From Caryophanales bacterium UBA6331 (GTDB taxonomy: Bacteria; Bacillota_I; Bacilli_A; RF39; UBA660): a stretch of DNA of 25,695 nucleotides. The stretch lies in contig DJSP01000008.1 of assembly GCA_002438065.1 (NCBI GenBank), positions 1-25,695 of the forward strand, in the 5' to 3' direction. Below the pieces are notes generated by a model. The model did no database searches and had not been told where the DNA came from. It saw only the letters and a list, made by a program, of their open reading frames with translations. Positions 15,173 to 24,067 of this stretch are shown here, piece after piece. Within the stretch, counting starts at the first letter, position 1, and each line of letters opens with the position of its first letter. A program made the translations under genes and the position numbers.

Positions 15173-15788
15173 CAATCAATTTATAATTATTGGTTGTTTT
15201 ATAATGGTATTTAGTTGTTTATTTATATTGATTATAGTAGAAATTAATAATTATAAAATTAATAAAATAAACAAATTAAATATAGATATCTTCTTTAATA
15301 AAACTGAAGAAGAAAAACAGGTAGATGAAATTAATGTTAATACAACTATAAATGTTAATAAAAATATTTTGCATCTAGAAAAATATTTGGGAGTATTAGA
15401 AATTAAAAAAATAAATTTATATCGTGGATTTTATAAGCTAGATTCATATCTAAACAATATTAATAAAAATATATTATTAGTAAAAGAATCTGATATGCCA
15501 GATGTTAGAAATGGAAATATCATATTAGCTAGTCATTCGGGAAATAGTAATATTTCTTTTTTTAAGCATTTAAATAAATTAAGTGAGAATGATATTGCAA
15601 CAATATATTATGACAATAAAAGATACGATTATAAATTAGTAAATGTATATGAAGTTCTTAAGAATGGAAAAGTTTTTATTAAAAAGAATAGTGATATTAA
15701 TACTTTAACTTTAATCACTTGTAAGCAAGGCACTAATAAACAATTAGTGTTTATTTTTGAATTAATAATAGGAGGAGAAGAAAAATGA
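15141..15788 (+). CDS. Sortase (class-C/D-like transpeptidase)
   Basis: A 215-aa protein with an N-terminal transmembrane helix (about 13-34) and a sortase domain. The catalytic His is in ASHSGNS (H132) and the Cys in TLITC (C194). The usual active-site Arg after the Cys is not present; Lys200 in TNKQLVF sits about where it is expected. Sortases cleave sorting motifs and join the protein to peptidoglycan or to another pilin. The overlapping upstream gene ends in VPNTE plus a membrane helix, which is the obvious substrate. The start lies inside the adhesin gene without a strong Shine-Dalgarno, so translation is probably coupled. Confidence 0.85.
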   Translation: MKKLEKIKRNNNQFIIIGCFIMVFSCLFILIIVEINNYKINKINKLNIDIFFNKTEEEKQVDEINVNTTINVNKNILHLEKYLGVLEIKKINLYRGFYKLDSYLNNINKNILLVKESDMPDVRNGNIILASHSGNSNISFFKHLNKLSENDIATIYYDNKRYDYKLVNVYEVLKNGKVFIKKNSDINTLTLITCKQGTNKQLVFIFELIIGGEEK

Positions 15789-16408
15789 AAAAAATTCAAA
15801 ATGAAAAAGAAAATAAGAATAAAAAGAGATTATTAGTAGTAGGAGCACTAGGAATGCTTACTATATTAGGAGGTACACTTGCATATTTTACAACTAGTAC
15901 AAATATTACAAATAAATTTAAAGCAGGTTTATATCAAAATGAAATTGTAGAAGTATTCGAGTCACCATCAAATTGGACCCCTAGTACTACAACAACAAAG
16001 ACTATTGCAGTTACTAATACAGGCAGTATTCCAATGGCTTTAAGAGCAAGTTATACTGAAAAATGGGTAAGTGCAAATGGAAAAGAATTAAGTTTAAAAG
16101 ATTCAAAAGGAAATCAAGTTGCTATAATTTCTTTTGCTGATGATTGGAAAAAGGATAATGATGGATTTTATTACTATGGCTCAAAAGATAATAAAACATC
16201 ATTAGCACCAAATAAAACAAGTTCTTCATTTATAAAAAGTGTTAAATTTAATGAAAATACTGAAGCAACTTTAAAAGAAAAAATTAGTGATGATGGTAAA
16301 ACAATTACTTATACGTCAACAGGTAACGGATACGATAATGCAACTTATACACTAACTATTAGAATTGATACAGTACAATACGATCAAGCAAATAATTTTT
16401 GGAAATAA
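15785..16408 (+). CDS. TasA/BsaA-like SipW-dependent biofilm matrix protein
   Basis: A 207-aa secreted protein. The N-terminus is Lys-rich with a hydrophobic stretch (16-34) and the typical SipW-type ending GGTLAYFTTSTNITNKF; the rest is a beta-rich camelysin/TasA-like domain with VTNTGSIPMALR and a Tyr/Thr-rich end. Such proteins are released by the SipW peptidase and form matrix fibres. It overlaps the sortase stop by 4 bp, with GGAGGAG just upstream, and the SipW-like peptidase gene follows 32 bp later, so exporter and substrate are adjacent. There is no sorting signal. Confidence 0.8.
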   Translation: MKKIQNEKENKNKKRLLVVGALGMLTILGGTLAYFTTSTNITNKFKAGLYQNEIVEVFESPSNWTPSTTTTKTIAVTNTGSIPMALRASYTEKWVSANGKELSLKDSKGNQVAIISFADDWKKDNDGFYYYGSKDNKTSLAPNKTSSSFIKSVKFNENTEATLKEKISDDGKTITYTSTGNGYDNATYTLTIRIDTVQYDQANNFWK

Positions 16409-16440
16409 AAGTTAAAAAATAAATTGGAAAGGAAATTGAT

Positions 16441-16923
16441 ATGATAAATAAACTAAAAAATATAATATTAAAAATTATATATATTCTAATTGTAATTTAT
16501 TTATTAATATTTATTCCAGCAATTTGGGGCAAAAAACCACTTGTCATTATATCTGGAAGTATGGAGCCAACACTTAAAGTTGGAGGTATTTTATATTATG
16601 AAAATATTGAAATAGATAAATTTAATAAAGGAGATATTTTAGTTTATCAGTTAAATAATCACACAATATCACATCGAATTGAAGAAATTACTGAAAATGG
16701 TTTTATTACAAAGGGAGATAATAATTTGTCATTAGATACTTATGAGGTATTAAAACCACAAGTAATTGGTAAAGGAACAAATTGGTCAATTCCATATTTA
16801 GGATATTATGCTGATTTTATCTATAATCATAAGTATTTAATAGTAATAGCAGTAGGATTAATAACAATTGATTTGTATTTAACAAATAGTGAAAGGAGAA
16901 AGGTGAATGAAAAAGATTCTTAA
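16441..16923 (+). CDS. Signal peptidase I, SipW (S26B, Ser-His) type
   Basis: A 160-aa membrane protease. A transmembrane helix (about 8-27) precedes ISGSMEPTL with the catalytic Ser40; TISHRI supplies His78, the general base that replaces Lys in ER/SipW-type enzymes, and GDNN holds the conserved Asp93. A second helix (about 132-148) is near the C-terminus. It would mature the TasA/BsaA-like protein upstream and probably the InlB-repeat protein downstream, whose signal also carries a YFTTS motif. GAAAGGA lies upstream of the ATG, and the 3' end overlaps the next gene by 17 bp. Confidence 0.88.
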   Translation: MINKLKNIILKIIYILIVIYLLIFIPAIWGKKPLVIISGSMEPTLKVGGILYYENIEIDKFNKGDILVYQLNNHTISHRIEEITENGFITKGDNNLSLDTYEVLKPQVIGKGTNWSIPYLGYYADFIYNHKYLIVIAVGLITIDLYLTNSERRKVNEKDS

Positions 16924-18019
16924 AATTTCTCCTTTTATTATTGCCCTATTAATTACGTTATATAGTACATATTCATATTTTACTACCTCCGTTTCTAAAA
17001 AGTCTTTATTTAATACAAATAAATATTTCTTTTTATTAAATGCTGGAGAAGGTAAATATGAAAATATAGATCAGTTAGTAATTAATAATAATCAAACAAT
17101 TTTACCGATACCAGTAAGAAATGGCTACACATTTCTAGGGTATAGTGATAAAACTACTGAGTCAGTTGATTTTACTAATCAAATAAAAAATGCTGAAATG
17201 ATTAATAATAAGCAATTATATGCTAAATGGTCTATAGTTAATTATTCTATTAATTATAATCTTAATGGTGGCGTTTTAAATTCTATAAAAAACTCTTATA
17301 CAGTAGAAGAAACATTTTCTTTACCCATACCAACAAAGGATGGTAGTACTTTTATAGGTTGGACTGGAAGTAATGGAGGTGTTCCAAACACTAATGTTCA
17401 AATACCAAAAGGAACAACAGGAAATTTAAATTATACAGCTAATTGGAATACACCAAAATATTACGTTGATGTAAATCCAGTTATTCAAAATAATTTGTAT
17501 AGTTCGGGAATAGATGGTTTTACATTTTCTATATGGATTAATGATAATTTAGTTGCTGATCATGTTACAGATTATTATAATTCAGAGATAGAATATGGAA
17601 CTAAGTTAAAAATTTATGTTTATGATAGAGATGGATATAGTTTAAAGACTTTTAGAGAAAATACATGGATTGTAAAAGAAAATTTAGATATTAGACCAGA
17701 ATGGTATGATGATATTCCACCAACAATTACATCTTTTAGTGTTACTAATTTAGGATATTATGATCCGAAATATGGAGCAGATAAAGGATGGAATATAAGA
17801 GTATTTATTGAAGGATATGATAATGGAACAGGTATCAATAAATATCAAACTTGGTTAAAACCATATGGAAGTGGTTCTGGTGCATCAAGAAAAGATGGAA
17901 ATGATAGAATTCTTAAGAATGTATTATATTTAGAAGAAGCAAGTGGAAGAACATTTTGTGCTTATGCAATAGATAATGCAGGTAATGAATCAGAAAGATG
18001 TGAAACAATCAAAGTTTAA
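16907..18019 (+). CDS. InlB B-repeat surface protein with SipW-like signal peptide
   Basis: A 370-aa secreted protein. The hydrophobic N-terminus (8-24) ends in YSYFTTSVSKKSLFN, matching the SipW-type signal of the protein at 15,785-16,408. Two InlB B-type beta-grasp repeats (Listeria-Bacteroides repeat) follow: about 36-108 (PVRNGYTFLGYSD, LYAKWS) and 109-186 (YNLNGG, STFIGWTG, YTANW). After a linker comes a bacterial Ig-like domain from about 265 (DDIPPTITSFSV to AYAIDNAGNESERC) with two Cys that may be bridged. There is no sorting signal or C-terminal helix, so it may be released or join the matrix fibres. The start overlaps the peptidase gene; AAAGGAG/AAAGGTG lies just upstream. Confidence 0.75.
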   Translation: MKKILKISPFIIALLITLYSTYSYFTTSVSKKSLFNTNKYFFLLNAGEGKYENIDQLVINNNQTILPIPVRNGYTFLGYSDKTTESVDFTNQIKNAEMINNKQLYAKWSIVNYSINYNLNGGVLNSIKNSYTVEETFSLPIPTKDGSTFIGWTGSNGGVPNTNVQIPKGTTGNLNYTANWNTPKYYVDVNPVIQNNLYSSGIDGFTFSIWINDNLVADHVTDYYNSEIEYGTKLKIYVYDRDGYSLKTFRENTWIVKENLDIRPEWYDDIPPTITSFSVTNLGYYDPKYGADKGWNIRVFIEGYDNGTGINKYQTWLKPYGSGSGASRKDGNDRILKNVLYLEEASGRTFCAYAIDNAGNESERCETIKV

Positions 18020-18037
18020 TGAAAGAAGGAAAATAGT

Positions 18038-18451
18038 ATGAATAATGAAAAAGAAAAAGATTTAAGAAATTCAAGAAACAAATTTGAATTAGAAGGAAAT
18101 GTAGCAAATATCAGTGATATTTATGTTGGACAAAATAATAAAAAAATATTAAGATTTGATTTAGCTCAAAACAATAATGGAATTACACAATATGTTCCAA
18201 TTGTAATAAAAGGAGAATTGGTTAATTCATATGGAAATAAAATCAAAAAAGGAGATTGGATAACGATAAAAGGAAGAATTTCTACATATACAAAAGATAT
18301 TATTAACAATGATAAGACATACAAAGAAAAAAGTATTGACATACTCGGATTTGAAATTACTGATAGAAAAAATAATAAGATTTATACTTCTGATGGTCAA
18401 GTTCATGATAAAACAAATCAAAAATTTGTAATGAATGAAATAGAAAGATAA
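18038..18451 (+). CDS. ssb: Single-stranded DNA-binding protein
   Basis: A 137-aa OB-fold protein. After about 13 charged residues, FELEGNVANISD, ILRFDLAQNN, YVPIVIKGEL, IKKGDWITIKGRIST and IDILGFEI follow the strand order of bacterial SSB. It lacks the acidic, glycine-rich tail ending in DIPF of chromosomal SSB, as is common for versions on mobile elements. It would coat transferred DNA during conjugation. GAAGGAAA precedes the ATG; the next gene is 2 bp away. It marks the change from surface genes to transfer genes within the same operon. Confidence 0.75.
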   Translation: MNNEKEKDLRNSRNKFELEGNVANISDIYVGQNNKKILRFDLAQNNNGITQYVPIVIKGELVNSYGNKIKKGDWITIKGRISTYTKDIINNDKTYKEKSIDILGFEITDRKNNKIYTSDGQVHDKTNQKFVMNEIER

Positions 18452-18453
18452 AT

Positions 18454-18951
18454 ATGAATTATAAGATAATAAATTTTTGGAATGACAATGATATATTGTA
18501 TGTCAATTATAAAGTAGAAAATTTAGCAACGGGAAATACGGCGAACGCAATTAATTATTTTAATATATCTGATTTAGATTGCAGTTATAATAGTGCATCA
18601 TTAGAAGAAATTGAGCATTCATTGTTGAAATTGATAGAACGTAATAAAGGAATAGAATTTAATTTACCGAAAGTAAGTGAATTAAGTCCTTTATTAAAAT
18701 ATGTATATAATTTTGTTTGTGAAAGTGAATCTAATATGTGTCATATTGACAACAATGATTGGAAAGATTTAAAAAATGAATATTCTTTTTCAGATAATGA
18801 TATTTTAACTTTACAAGATGAAATAGAAAAATATAATTTAAATGATTATTTAACTATAAATGATAATGAATATATAATTTGTGGATATGGTGGATTACAA
18901 ACTAGATTTAATGATGATAGGGTAAAGGAATATAATCAAAATGAAAGATAA
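18454..18951 (+). CDS. Unknown 165-aa protein of the transfer operon
   Basis: A soluble acidic protein without signal peptide or membrane helix. It opens with short beta-like stretches (KIINFWNDNDILYVNYKVEN), has a charged helical middle (SLEEIEHSLLKLIERNKG) and ends with NDNEYIICGYGGLQTRF. I recognise no family. It starts 2 bp after the SSB stop and overlaps the next gene by 11 bp, so it is co-translated with both. A role in processing or conjugation regulation is guessed from place only. Confidence 0.55.
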   Translation: MNYKIINFWNDNDILYVNYKVENLATGNTANAINYFNISDLDCSYNSASLEEIEHSLLKLIERNKGIEFNLPKVSELSPLLKYVYNFVCESESNMCHIDNNDWKDLKNEYSFSDNDILTLQDEIEKYNLNDYLTINDNEYIICGYGGLQTRFNDDRVKEYNQNER

Positions 18952-19603
18952 ATTAAAAAAGGGACAAGCATTTATTGGATTGGATGGTAATAAATATTAT
19001 TTTTTAGGATTTGATTATGATAATCAAGTTTTTTTTACTACTCATGAATTATGGAAAAATCAGGAATATATTACTAAAAACAATATTTTTATTAAAGAAA
19101 TTTTAGAAGAAAAATCAAATATTATTGAACATTGCACATGGTATTATCAATCAATGGATGAGTTAGAAAATGCTTCAATAGAAGAAATGATAACAAGGTG
19201 TTTAAATATCATAGAAAACTCTAATACTTCTGATTTAAAATTAAAGCCTAATAAAATTGGACCATTAGTAAGAGGACAAGCCTTTAGTAAAGAATTTAAT
19301 CAATATTACGAAATAATTGGCTTTATTGTTGAAAATGATATATATGTTGATGGAATTTTTAATTCTAAACAATGTGGTGTATTTGCAATATATCATTCGA
19401 ATTGTGAAAATACTGTTCCGTTAATATTTGAAAGAAATTTAACAAATGAAGATAATTCTTTTAATGGTAAACATTTTATTGCTTGTAATAATGACATAGT
19501 AAGTATTGAAGATATTATTTATGATAAAGAAAAAGTAAATTTGCACTTAAATAATCATATGGTTAATCAGCTAGAAGAATCTTATAAAGAATTAGAAAAA
19601 TAA
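18941..19603 (+). CDS. Unknown 220-aa protein with an internal duplication
   Basis: A soluble protein with two related units. Residues about 6-45 (KKGQAFIGLDGNKYYFLGF) and about 109-150 (VRGQAFSKEFNQYYEIIGF) share a (K/R)GQAF-x(5-6)-YY-x(2)-GF pattern, suggesting an ancient tandem duplication of a small beta domain. No catalytic motif is visible. It overlaps the preceding gene by 11 bp and is followed 31 bp later by the T4SS pilin gene. Confidence 0.55.
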   Translation: MKDKLKKGQAFIGLDGNKYYFLGFDYDNQVFFTTHELWKNQEYITKNNIFIKEILEEKSNIIEHCTWYYQSMDELENASIEEMITRCLNIIENSNTSDLKLKPNKIGPLVRGQAFSKEFNQYYEIIGFIVENDIYVDGIFNSKQCGVFAIYHSNCENTVPLIFERNLTNEDNSFNGKHFIACNNDIVSIEDIIYDKEKVNLHLNNHMVNQLEESYKELEK

Positions 19604-19634
19604 TTATATTTAATATATAGAAAGGATAGAAACA

Positions 19635-19916
19635 ATGAAATATTTATTTAATTTGTTAGCAATAAATCAATTAGATGGAGGGGCTTACACGATAGATACA
19701 ATTTTAAAAGTAATAAAACAAATAACTGATTGGGCATTAGCAATAGGAATATCAGTTGCTGGTGTTGCTCTTGTTATTAGTTTTATTATGTATGCGGTTG
19801 TAGATGTTGATCAAAAACCTAGAGTTAAAACTAGAATAGTACAAACATTGTTAGGAATATTTGGAATTATAATGGCTATTTCACTCGTCAATATAATTAT
19901 TAAAATGTTTGCATAG
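19635..19916 (+). CDS. T4SS pilin-like (VirB2/TrbC-type) membrane protein
   Basis: A 93-aa protein with two hydrophobic helices (about 33-56 and 70-92) joined by a short charged loop (VDVDQKPRVKTR). Two helices with a cytosolic basic loop is the VirB2/TrbC and Gram-positive T4SS pilin plan. AAAGGA precedes the ATG, and the VirB6-like gene starts 10 bp later. It would form or line the mating channel. The family is assigned from shape and position. Confidence 0.65.
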   Translation: MKYLFNLLAINQLDGGAYTIDTILKVIKQITDWALAIGISVAGVALVISFIMYAVVDVDQKPRVKTRIVQTLLGIFGIIMAISLVNIIIKMFA

Positions 19917-19926
19917 GAATTGTATT

Positions 19927-21309
19927 ATGATGATAAAAGTATTTGATTTATTAAGAAGTCTAGGATGGTATTTAATTAATTTTATATATAATTTGATAGA
20001 TGGAATTTTAGAAATTATAAAAAAATTAAATGCAGTTGATATTATTAACACATTATCAAACAATAAAGCATTCAATAAATTTTATACAGGAATATTGACA
20101 ATATCATTAACACTTTTTGCATTATTTATTATTTGGAGATTTATAAATAAAATGCTAAATCCCGATGATGAAAATACAATTAAAAATATAATGTTAGAAA
20201 TATTAAAATGTGGAACTTTTATAATGATGTCCACTTTTTTATTTATTCAAGTGTCAAATTTTTCTATTACATTATCAAATTATACAAGTAGCATTTTTGA
20301 AAATAGTAATAATACAAAAATAAGTGATAATATGTTATCTATGTTTATTTCTTATAAGGATAGTTATAAAAATAGTGATAAATTTAGTGAATCAAAAAGT
20401 ATTGATGAACTAATTCATGACGGAACATTTGATAATGAAGAATTGTATTTAGCAAAATTTGTAACTAAATCAAGAGTGATTCTATCAAACAATAAGGATT
20501 ATAAATATGATATAAATTGGATTATGGCAATTTTGAGTGGTGGATTTTTTCTATATTCATTATTTTTTTCAGGAATATTATTAGGGAGAAAACAAATAGA
20601 ATTTTTATTTCTATTTTTAATATCTCCTGTAGTATTCGCAACAAGCATATGTAATAAGCAAAGAAGAGGAGCAGTAATAGAACAATTAGTATCATTATCG
20701 CTTCAAAGTGCAGTAGTAATGTTAATAGTTAATTTAACTATTATGATAATGCAAGAAATAAATTCTACAATATTTTTTACCAATGATTTTTTAAATTTAA
20801 CAACAAAATCTTTACTATATTTAGGCTGTGCGACATTCATTTTGACTGGTAGTCAAATTATAAATAGATTTATTGGAACTAATGTAAGTGCATCAAGTGG
20901 TAGAGAGCAATTAATGTCATTGATGGGATATGGAAAAACGGCTGGTATAGGTGCAACAATTGGTACAGGAACTGCATTAGGTGCTGGATTATTAGCAACT
21001 GGTGGTGCAATGAAAGGCGGTAAAATAATTGGATCTCAAGTTTTATCACAAGCAGGAATTGCATTAGGAACACTTGGTATAAATAATGGTAATCAAGATC
21101 AAACTAGACTTCAAAAATTTGCTCAAACTATGGGATCTAAAATGTATGTTGCAGGACAAAAAATGAATAAAAAACTAGATTTAAACAAGCAAAGTACAAG
21201 CGATGCTTTCATTAATGCTGGTGCAAATAGCTTATCAGGTGCTATTAGAAAAGTTGTTCCACGTTCGAGTTATAATGCTTCATATTATCGAAGAAAGAAT
21301 TTTATGTAG
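19927..21309 (+). CDS. VirB6/TrbL-like polytopic T4SS membrane protein
   Basis: A 460-aa protein with about seven to eight hydrophobic segments (LTISLTLFALFIIWRF, GGFFLYSLFFSGILLG, FLFLFLISPVVFATSI, AVVMLIVNLTIMIM and LLYLGCATFILTG among them). A Gly/Ala-rich stretch (GIGATIGTGTALGAGLL) and a basic tail (SYNASYYRRKNFM) follow. This is the usual plan of the inner-membrane channel subunit of conjugative elements. The start is ATG 19,927, with AGGAA upstream. It sits between the pilin and VirB3-like genes, the typical order. Confidence 0.75.
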   Translation: MMIKVFDLLRSLGWYLINFIYNLIDGILEIIKKLNAVDIINTLSNNKAFNKFYTGILTISLTLFALFIIWRFINKMLNPDDENTIKNIMLEILKCGTFIMMSTFLFIQVSNFSITLSNYTSSIFENSNNTKISDNMLSMFISYKDSYKNSDKFSESKSIDELIHDGTFDNEELYLAKFVTKSRVILSNNKDYKYDINWIMAILSGGFFLYSLFFSGILLGRKQIEFLFLFLISPVVFATSICNKQRRGAVIEQLVSLSLQSAVVMLIVNLTIMIMQEINSTIFFTNDFLNLTTKSLLYLGCATFILTGSQIINRFIGTNVSASSGREQLMSLMGYGKTAGIGATIGTGTALGAGLLATGGAMKGGKIIGSQVLSQAGIALGTLGINNGNQDQTRLQKFAQTMGSKMYVAGQKMNKKLDLNKQSTSDAFINAGANSLSGAIRKVVPRSSYNASYYRRKNFM

Positions 21310-21317
21310 GAGGAAAA

Positions 21318-21593
21318 ATGTATATAACATTAAAGTCAATAAAAAGAAATTTAGGATTTAAAGGAATTGAAATATCAGATATTTTAATTTCTTTTCCCTT
21401 AATAATAATTTTTATAGTATTTTTTTGCTTTACAAGGTTAAAAATTTTATCACTAATCGGATTATTAATAGGAGTATTTTGTTTACTCCCAATAACTATT
21501 AGCAAAAAAAATAGAATGTATAAAGTAATAATTTTAATATTTAATTTTTTGTTTAGAGAACGTAAATATGTTTATAGAAAGAAAGGTGTATAA
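21318..21593 (+). CDS. VirB3/PrgI-like T4SS membrane protein
   Basis: A 91-aa protein with two adjacent transmembrane helices (about 23-40 and 43-60) and a basic C-terminus (RERKYVYRKKGV). It is small and lies directly before VirB4, as PrgI/TcpE-type VirB3 counterparts do in Gram-positive conjugative elements. A textbook AGGAGG is 5 bp before the ATG. The VirB4 reading frame is open from 3 bp after its stop. Confidence 0.72.
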   Translation: MYITLKSIKRNLGFKGIEISDILISFPLIIIFIVFFCFTRLKILSLIGLLIGVFCLLPITISKKNRMYKVIILIFNFLFRERKYVYRKKGV

Positions 21594-21682
21594 ATCTGAA
21601 AAGTAAATTAAAAGAAAAGAATAATATAAAACAATTTATATTAAAAAAGAATTCATTAAGTGATAATTACATATCTAAAGGA

Positions 21683-24064
21683 ATGTTAAAGTCAAAATAT
21701 AAAAATGCACAAACATTTTTAAATTCAAAAATTGTAAATGATAATGGCATAATTAATCTTCGTGATAAGAGTTTTGCTACAGTTTTTTCTGTTGATGCAA
21801 TTGACCTATCATTAACATCAAATAATCAAAGAAACAATTTTTTTCATCAATTAAAATATTTATATCAATTAAAAGATTTAAATTTACGAATATATAAGTT
21901 AGATGATAAAATCGATCTTAATGTTAATAAAGATTATTATGCAAGTTTAATAAATGATTTTTCTACTGATGAAGAAAAAGTAAAATTTTTAAAAGAAAGT
22001 TATGATCGGTTAAATTTACTAGAGGAATCTAACTTAACCACAACAAGTAGATATTATTTTGTATTAGTTAATGAAAATGATAAAGCATTAGAACATATGA
22101 CTGAAGAGTTCAAAATGCAATGTTGCAATATGACTCCAAAATTAAATATAAAATTAATGACAAACAAATTAGAAATATACCAGTTTCTTAAAAATTTATA
22201 TATTTCTAATGTAAGTTTAGAGCAATTAATGTGGAGCGACTTGACCGAATTAATATCACCGTTTTATATACAAGAAAATATTGATTCATTAAAACTAGAT
22301 GAAGAAGAAATCCAAATAATTGCTATTAAAGAATTACCACCATTTATTGATGAATTATTTTTTGAAGAGTTGTTTAATGTATCAAATACTAGGTGTTGTA
22401 TTCATATAAAAGATACTATATCGACTGATGAATTAATAAAAAGATTGGATAGTAATTATGAATTTTTACTTTCCGAAAGAAATACTACAAGAAAATTATC
22501 TGATGCAACTCAAATGGAAACTGAAAGAGAAAATTTTCAGTTGTTAATGTCTCAAATAAAAACAGGAGATGAAAAAATCAAAGAAGTAGATTTTATTATT
22601 GTTATAAATGGATCTAAACAAGAAAGAAATGAAAAGTTACAGGAACTTAAGAAGATAGCAGATGTTTTTCATATTAAATTAGATATACCTAGAATGAGGC
22701 AAATGGAAGCATGGCAAGCATTTGATATTTCAAAAAATGGATTTAATGATTATCATAATTATTTACCAACATTAACGCTTTCAGCTTCTTTTCCATTAAC
22801 TATTACACATTTTAATGATGAAACTGGTTATATAATTGGATCTGATATTCATACGGCACTTCCGACCATATTTGATTTATTTCATAAAGATGCAACGAGA
22901 CCTTCAAGTAATCTAGCAATAATTGCTTCAACAGGTGGAGGGAAAAGCTTTACATTGAAAAAAATTATTATAAATGAAATATATCGTGGAAATAAATGCT
23001 TTTTATTTGATGCTGAAGGAGAATATGAAAAATTAGTAAAAAAGAACAAAGGAGAATATATTGATATGTATTCCACAAGTGGAGGAATAATAAATCCTCT
23101 CCAAATTAGATTTTTACCTAGCGATAAGGAATTAAGCACTGAAGATAATATATATGAAATAAATTATGATGAATGTCCACTTGCCAAGCATTTAGGATCT
23201 CTTGAAACGTTTATTAAATGTGCATTTGAAGAAATAACAGAAAGTGAAGTTGTAGTAATGCTTGATATGATAGAAAAATTATATAAAGTATTTGGTATAA
23301 CTAAAAACACAAAAATATCTACATTAGAAAAATACGAAAATACTGATTATCCTATTTTTACTGATTTAATTAATTTCTTGCCAGAATATCGAAAAATGAT
23401 AACTAATTCGGAACAAATAAAAATTGTAGATAAACTTGAAATATTATTAGATAGATTTAAGGTAGGTACTGATGCAATGTTATTTAATGGATATACATCA
23501 GTCAATTTACAATCTGATTTAATTGCATTTAATTTAAAAGATTTATTATATAGTAAAAATAAAAGAATTATAACAACACAGCTGGTTAATTTATTAACTT
23601 ATTTAAATAATATTATTGTTAAAAATAAAATAATTAACGATTTAGATAAGAAACTGAACAAGAATATTGCAATTATAGTAGATGAATTTCATCTATATTT
23701 AAAAAATACTGACAGTGAGGTGCTTTTAACATTTGAACAAATTGCTCGTAGAATCAGAAAATATTCTGGTGCATTTATACCAGCAACTCAAAGTATTCAT
23801 GATTTTTTAGGAGATGATGATAGTGTTAGAAGTGCAACTGCAATATTTAATAATTGTCAGTATCAACTAATTGGTATGCTTAAAGAAGATGATTTAACAA
23901 CTTATTTAAAATTATTTTATCAAAATCCTCTTACTGATACACAAAGAGAATTTTTAAGCCAAGCCGAAATGGGAGAATTTTTACTTACAATTAATTCTAA
24001 AAATAGAATAAGAGTAAAAATAATAGCGACTCCACTAGAAAAAGAATTGATGGGAGAAAATTAA
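21683..24064 (+). CDS. virB4: VirB4 conjugation ATPase
   Basis: A 793-aa cytosolic ATPase that powers T4SS assembly and DNA transfer. Walker A is ASTGGGKS (about 415-422) and Walker B is IAIIVDEFH (D667, E668); RRIRKYSGAFIPATQS is the usual motif after Walker B. The N-terminal part (NAQTFLNSK to YQLKDLNLRIY) matches the membrane-associated VirB4 N-domain. The ATG at 21,683 has AAAGGA directly against it, too close for good initiation. The frame stays open upstream to CTG 21,596, which has AAAGGTG about 8 bp ahead and would add 29 residues (start MKSKLKEKNNIKQF). I keep the ATG as the conservative start. Only 3 bp separate its stop from the next gene. Confidence 0.92.
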   Translation: MLKSKYKNAQTFLNSKIVNDNGIINLRDKSFATVFSVDAIDLSLTSNNQRNNFFHQLKYLYQLKDLNLRIYKLDDKIDLNVNKDYYASLINDFSTDEEKVKFLKESYDRLNLLEESNLTTTSRYYFVLVNENDKALEHMTEEFKMQCCNMTPKLNIKLMTNKLEIYQFLKNLYISNVSLEQLMWSDLTELISPFYIQENIDSLKLDEEEIQIIAIKELPPFIDELFFEELFNVSNTRCCIHIKDTISTDELIKRLDSNYEFLLSERNTTRKLSDATQMETERENFQLLMSQIKTGDEKIKEVDFIIVINGSKQERNEKLQELKKIADVFHIKLDIPRMRQMEAWQAFDISKNGFNDYHNYLPTLTLSASFPLTITHFNDETGYIIGSDIHTALPTIFDLFHKDATRPSSNLAIIASTGGGKSFTLKKIIINEIYRGNKCFLFDAEGEYEKLVKKNKGEYIDMYSTSGGIINPLQIRFLPSDKELSTEDNIYEINYDECPLAKHLGSLETFIKCAFEEITESEVVVMLDMIEKLYKVFGITKNTKISTLEKYENTDYPIFTDLINFLPEYRKMITNSEQIKIVDKLEILLDRFKVGTDAMLFNGYTSVNLQSDLIAFNLKDLLYSKNKRIITTQLVNLLTYLNNIIVKNKIINDLDKKLNKNIAIIVDEFHLYLKNTDSEVLLTFEQIARRIRKYSGAFIPATQSIHDFLGDDDSVRSATAIFNNCQYQLIGMLKEDDLTTYLKLFYQNPLTDTQREFLSQAEMGEFLLTINSKNRIRVKIIATPLEKELMGEN

Positions 24065-24067
24065 AGT

